Shown here: positions 35,475 to 38,121 of the stretch, one piece after another
How the letters are laid out: every line of letters starts with the position of its first letter
Numbering within the stretch: position 1 is the stretch's first letter
Origin: Nitrincola sp.
GTDB taxonomy: Bacteria > Pseudomonadota > Gammaproteobacteria > Pseudomonadales > Balneatricaceae
Direction of reading: 5' to 3'
DNA length: 38,121 nt
Assembly: GCA_021208565.1 (NCBI GenBank)
Contig: JAJOJN010000086.1
Coordinates: 1-38,121 of the forward strand
The notes under the pieces: model-generated
The model's database searches: none
Seen by the model: the letters and a program-made list of their open reading frames with translations, nothing else
Told to the model about the DNA's origin: nothing
Made by a program: the position numbers and the translations under genes

Positions 35475-36953
35475 ATGCAAAAAGGACTCTTAATTGGTGG
35501 TGATCAACATCAAGTTCACCTGAATCCACGTTATGCTAACCGACATGGTCTCATTGCTGGAGCAACAGGGACCGGAAAAACGGTCACCTTACAGGTGTTA
35601 GCTGAAGCCTTTTCCAACATCGGTGTACCAGTCTTTATGGCCGATGTGAAAGGCGACCTTTCGGGATTATGCGTGGCCGCTAAACCACACCCTAAAATTG
35701 ACGAAAGGATCACAAAAATAGGTATCGATGATTACCATCCAGATGCCTTTCCTGTTGCTTTTTGGGATCTGTTCGGTGAACGTGGCATTCCAGTCAGAAC
35801 CAGTATTTCTGAAATGGGACCCCAACTGCTTGCCAGTTTGATGGAGCTGAACGAAACACAAGAAAGTATTTTAACCCTCGCATTTCAATATGCCGATGAT
35901 GAAGGTCTTTTACTGGTCGACTTGAATGACCTGCGCACCACTTTGCAGTACCTTGCGGATCATGGAAAAGAGTTGGGCACGCAACTAACGGTATCGAAAG
36001 CCTCCGTGAATGCCATTTTAAGACGTTTACTCATGATAGAACGAGAAGGCGGCCAACATTTCTTTGGTGAGCCGGCGTTAGATCTAAGAGATTTTAGACG
36101 TACAGATCGAAATGGGCGTGGCACTATCAACATCTTAAGCGCTGAAAAGCTGATACATTCACCACGTATCTATTCAACCTTTTTACTCTGGATGCTCTCC
36201 GATCTTTTTGAAAGCCTCCCTGAAATTGGTGACCCCGAGCAGCCAGAACTGGTATTTTTCTTTGATGAAGCCCACCTTCTTTTCAATTCAGCACCTCGAG
36301 TCTTAGTGAACAAAATTGAGCAACTCGTTCGTTTAATTCGATCTAAAGGAGTGGGTGTTTATTTCATCACCCAAAGCCCTGCTGACCTGCCGGATTCAGT
36401 CCTAGCTCAGCTTGGCAACCGTATACAGCACGCGCTCAGAGCCTACACACCGAATGAGCGTAAAGCTGTCAATGTGGCCGCTCAATCTTTTCGCACCAAT
36501 CCAGCGATTAACACCGTCGAAGCCATCTCGAATCTGGGGATAGGTGAAGCTTTAGTATCTGTATTAAGTGATGGTGGTGTTCCCACACCTGTAGAGCGCA
36601 TTCTCATCTGCCCTCCTCGATCACGCATTGGACCGGCTGATGAAGAACATCGAGAAGCGCAAATTACCTCTGACGCATTGTTACGACGCTATAAAGAATC
36701 CTACGATCCTCACTCTGCACATGAAGAGATAGAGTCTCGTTTAAGAAATGCTGAAGACCTTAAGCGACAGGAAGCACTCAAAGCACAGGAAGAAAAGGAG
36801 GCTCAAGCTGCACAAAGGACGGCAACAACACCAAGAACCCGCTCTCGCGAAAGTGCCAGCGAAGCCATGATGAAGAGCCTAGCTAGGAGCATCGGCAGTG
36901 GTCTTGGCCGCCAACTTCTTCGCGGCGTGCTAGGTTCCTTAACTAAAAAATAG
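35475..36953 (+). CDS. HerA-like ATPase of the DUF853 family
   Basis: A 492-residue P-loop ATPase of the HerA/FtsK superfamily. Walker A is GLIAGATGTGKTVTLQ near residue 30, Walker B is ELVFFFDEAHLLF near 265, and a sensor-like GVGVYFITQSPADLP and the arginine-rich ALRAYTPNERKAV follow. The C-terminal 90 residues are charged and low-complexity (LKRQEALKAQEEKEAQAAQR), probably a coiled coil, ending in SGLGRQLLRGVLGSLTKK. The role is not defined; the family is not the archaeal HerA-NurA pair, and no nuclease gene adjoins it. GGGTAGGA before the ATG at 35475 supplies the ribosome site. Confidence 0.88.
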   Translation: MQKGLLIGGDQHQVHLNPRYANRHGLIAGATGTGKTVTLQVLAEAFSNIGVPVFMADVKGDLSGLCVAAKPHPKIDERITKIGIDDYHPDAFPVAFWDLFGERGIPVRTSISEMGPQLLASLMELNETQESILTLAFQYADDEGLLLVDLNDLRTTLQYLADHGKELGTQLTVSKASVNAILRRLLMIEREGGQHFFGEPALDLRDFRRTDRNGRGTINILSAEKLIHSPRIYSTFLLWMLSDLFESLPEIGDPEQPELVFFFDEAHLLFNSAPRVLVNKIEQLVRLIRSKGVGVYFITQSPADLPDSVLAQLGNRIQHALRAYTPNERKAVNVAAQSFRTNPAINTVEAISNLGIGEALVSVLSDGGVPTPVERILICPPRSRIGPADEEHREAQITSDALLRRYKESYDPHSAHEEIESRLRNAEDLKRQEALKAQEEKEAQAAQRTATTPRTRSRESASEAMMKSLARSIGSGLGRQLLRGVLGSLTKK

Positions 36954-38121
36954 TCAGCGCTGATCTGGTTCAGTTTCGGCAAAAAGCTGAGCCAGATCGA
37001 CCTGTAAAAACTCCATTCTGGCATCGTCCAAGCCACTTAAACGCTGATTCAATGAGACTTCCCAAGGGTGAACATCCTCAATATCGGTAGCCTCAGGGAT
37101 CGGCCACGGAAGTAAAGCGGCCAGCTCTTTTACAGAAAAATGGTGAAGATCTCGACTGAGCAGGTAGGCTCCATCAGCTGTTCTGCGAATAACATCGGTA
37201 TGCATTAACAGCTTAACGTATTGATCCCAGTGTTCTTGGTTTAAACAGGGGGTTTGTTGCAAGAGCTCAGTCGCAGTCATCGCTTTACCTTCCTGTTGCT
37301 TCAACCACAACTGACGTATCAAATGCAGTATCACCCACAGATGAGGTCTCGACACCCTTTTATGACTCGATTGATAGATGGTTAAGGCTCGACTTAACTC
37401 TGCGCCCATCAGAATGATAATCCAACTGATAAAAATCCAAGCCAGAAACATTGGAAAAGCGGCAAAAGCACCGTATATCAACTCATAAGATGGAAACTGT
37501 GTGACAAAAAATGCAAAGCCTCGCTTAGCAAACTCAAACATGATCGCCGCGAAGAAGCCACCTGCTAGTGCATAGCGAATCGGCACTGAACAATTAGGGA
37601 CGGCCGTATAAAGCAAGGTAAAAGCGATCATCGAAAAGAGTATCGGCAAAAAACTGATCACTCGATTCGGCCCCACAAAATCAGTCGCGCTGGTATGGAC
37701 AGGTAAGGCGGTTATGTAGGACGTGATGACAAATCCCAAACCGACCAAGAGTGGCCCTAAACTCAACACTGCCCAATAAAGCAAAAAGCTAGAAACACCT
37801 TTTCGGGGTTCATCGACACGCCAAATTCGATTGAGCGCATCCTCAATATTTTTCATCATCATAATCGAGGTGATGATCAAGAAAATGACCCCGACCGCAG
37901 TTAAGCGTCTGGCTTGGCTGGTAAAATCATTCAAATACTCATAAACCACCTCACCTGTTGCTGGCACAAAATTTTCCAGCACCCACTGCTGAACCACTTC
38001 ACCAGCCCCTTGAAAAGCCGGAATAATTGCCAGCATAGAATAGGAGACGGTCACTAAAGGAACCACTGCAAACAGAGTGGTATAGGTCAAGGCCGAAGCA
38101 TTGAGTATGCCTTGATTATCA
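36954..38121 (-). CDS. YihY/BrkB family membrane protein, N-terminus off the window
   Basis: The open frame continues to the right edge: upstream of LTYTTLFAVVPL the codons read DNQGILNASA, so the apparent start at 38090 is internal. About six helices follow, including VGVIFLIITSIMMMKNIEDALNRIWRV and AFAAFPMFLAWIFISWIIILMGAEL. After the membrane part (about residue 255 of the visible frame) comes a cytoplasmic region with a winged-helix look (MTATELLQQTPCLNQEHWDQY then LLSRDLHHFSVKELAALL). Once called RNase BN, the family is now seen as an envelope protein of unknown role. The stop abuts the HerA-like gene's stop in convergent orientation. Confidence 0.9.
   Translation of the reverse strand, partial: DNQGILNASALTYTTLFAVVPLVTVSYSMLAIIPAFQGAGEVVQQWVLENFVPATGEVVYEYLNDFTSQARRLTAVGVIFLIITSIMMMKNIEDALNRIWRVDEPRKGVSSFLLYWAVLSLGPLLVGLGFVITSYITALPVHTSATDFVGPNRVISFLPILFSMIAFTLLYTAVPNCSVPIRYALAGGFFAAIMFEFAKRGFAFFVTQFPSYELIYGAFAAFPMFLAWIFISWIIILMGAELSRALTIYQSSHKRVSRPHLWVILHLIRQLWLKQQEGKAMTATELLQQTPCLNQEHWDQYVKLLMHTDVIRRTADGAYLLSRDLHHFSVKELAALLPWPIPEATDIEDVHPWEVSLNQRLSGLDDARMEFLQVDLAQLFAETEPDQR

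Noticed and set aside
1-38121. Mobile elements, prophage, defence island or CRISPR
   Set aside because: No transposase, integrase, Cas-like protein, regularly spaced repeats or tRNA-associated direct repeats were seen; all genes have recognisable core functions or fit their neighbours.

Overview
The window comes from a marine-type gammaproteobacterium, most likely near Oceanospirillales/Pseudomonadales. The gene order ccoNOQP - ccoGHIS - SafE-like - hemN - anr/fnr - apt resembles the order known in pseudomonads. Protein sequences such as RlmM, RdgC, Uup, Slt, ProQ and a CX14CX2C-type QueE fit the same group. Base composition looks moderate (mid-40s % GC by eye). I cannot name the genus. All of it reads as ordinary chromosome: I see no phage, IS element, CRISPR array, tRNA or rRNA.

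Layout. 1-5.3 kb: a partial membrane-anchored protein (-), a UspA stress protein (+), the ABC-F ATPase uup (-), the lytic transglycosylase slt (+) and a small glutaredoxin-like protein (-). 5.4-9.7 kb: a PHA synthase phaC with a strong terminator, then a MATE exporter overlapping a DUF3080 lipoprotein. 9.7-11.7 kb (-): rlmM, then tusA overlapping a ProQ/FinO-domain gene. 11.7-22.2 kb (+): the cbb3 oxidase structural operon ccoNOQP, its assembly genes ccoGHIS, a SafE-like membrane protein and hemN. 22.3-25.3 kb (+): the oxygen-sensing regulator fnr/anr, then apt-rdgC-queE. 25.3-31.8 kb: a BASS-family transporter, a 490-bp AT-rich gap, a CDF metal exporter, gor, xthA, a two-domain Usp and a lipoprotein transglycosylase. 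31.8-38.1 kb: an NCS2-like permease, yqhA, a small unknown protein, a NhaR-like regulator, a HerA-like ATPase and a partial YihY/BrkB protein.

The central theme is microaerobic respiration. CcoNOQP is the high-affinity terminal oxidase. CcoG, CcoH, CcoI, CcoS and the SafE-like protein handle copper and assembly. HemN makes haem without oxygen. The Fnr/Anr regulator would act on a perfect 14-bp box (11766-11779) in the ccoN leader; a sigma70-like promoter lies closer to ccoN. The rest is redox and stress support (Gor, glutaredoxin, Usp, XthA), storage (PhaC) and cell-wall turnover.

Major caveat: ten conserved genes (uup, grx, phaC, proQ, ccoN, ccoG, ccoI, the SafE-like gene, hemN, gor) contain one or more single-base indels, mostly in short homopolymers. 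Undoing them restores full family length in every case, and the indels run in both directions. The likeliest cause is sequencing or consensus error, so these genes are annotated as intact CDS spanning the breaks. I found no convincing undescribed system. The best leads are the layered regulatory DNA before ccoN, an 11-bp-arm dyad between the permease and yqhA, a tusA-proQ overlap, and an extra C-terminal domain on the CDF exporter.
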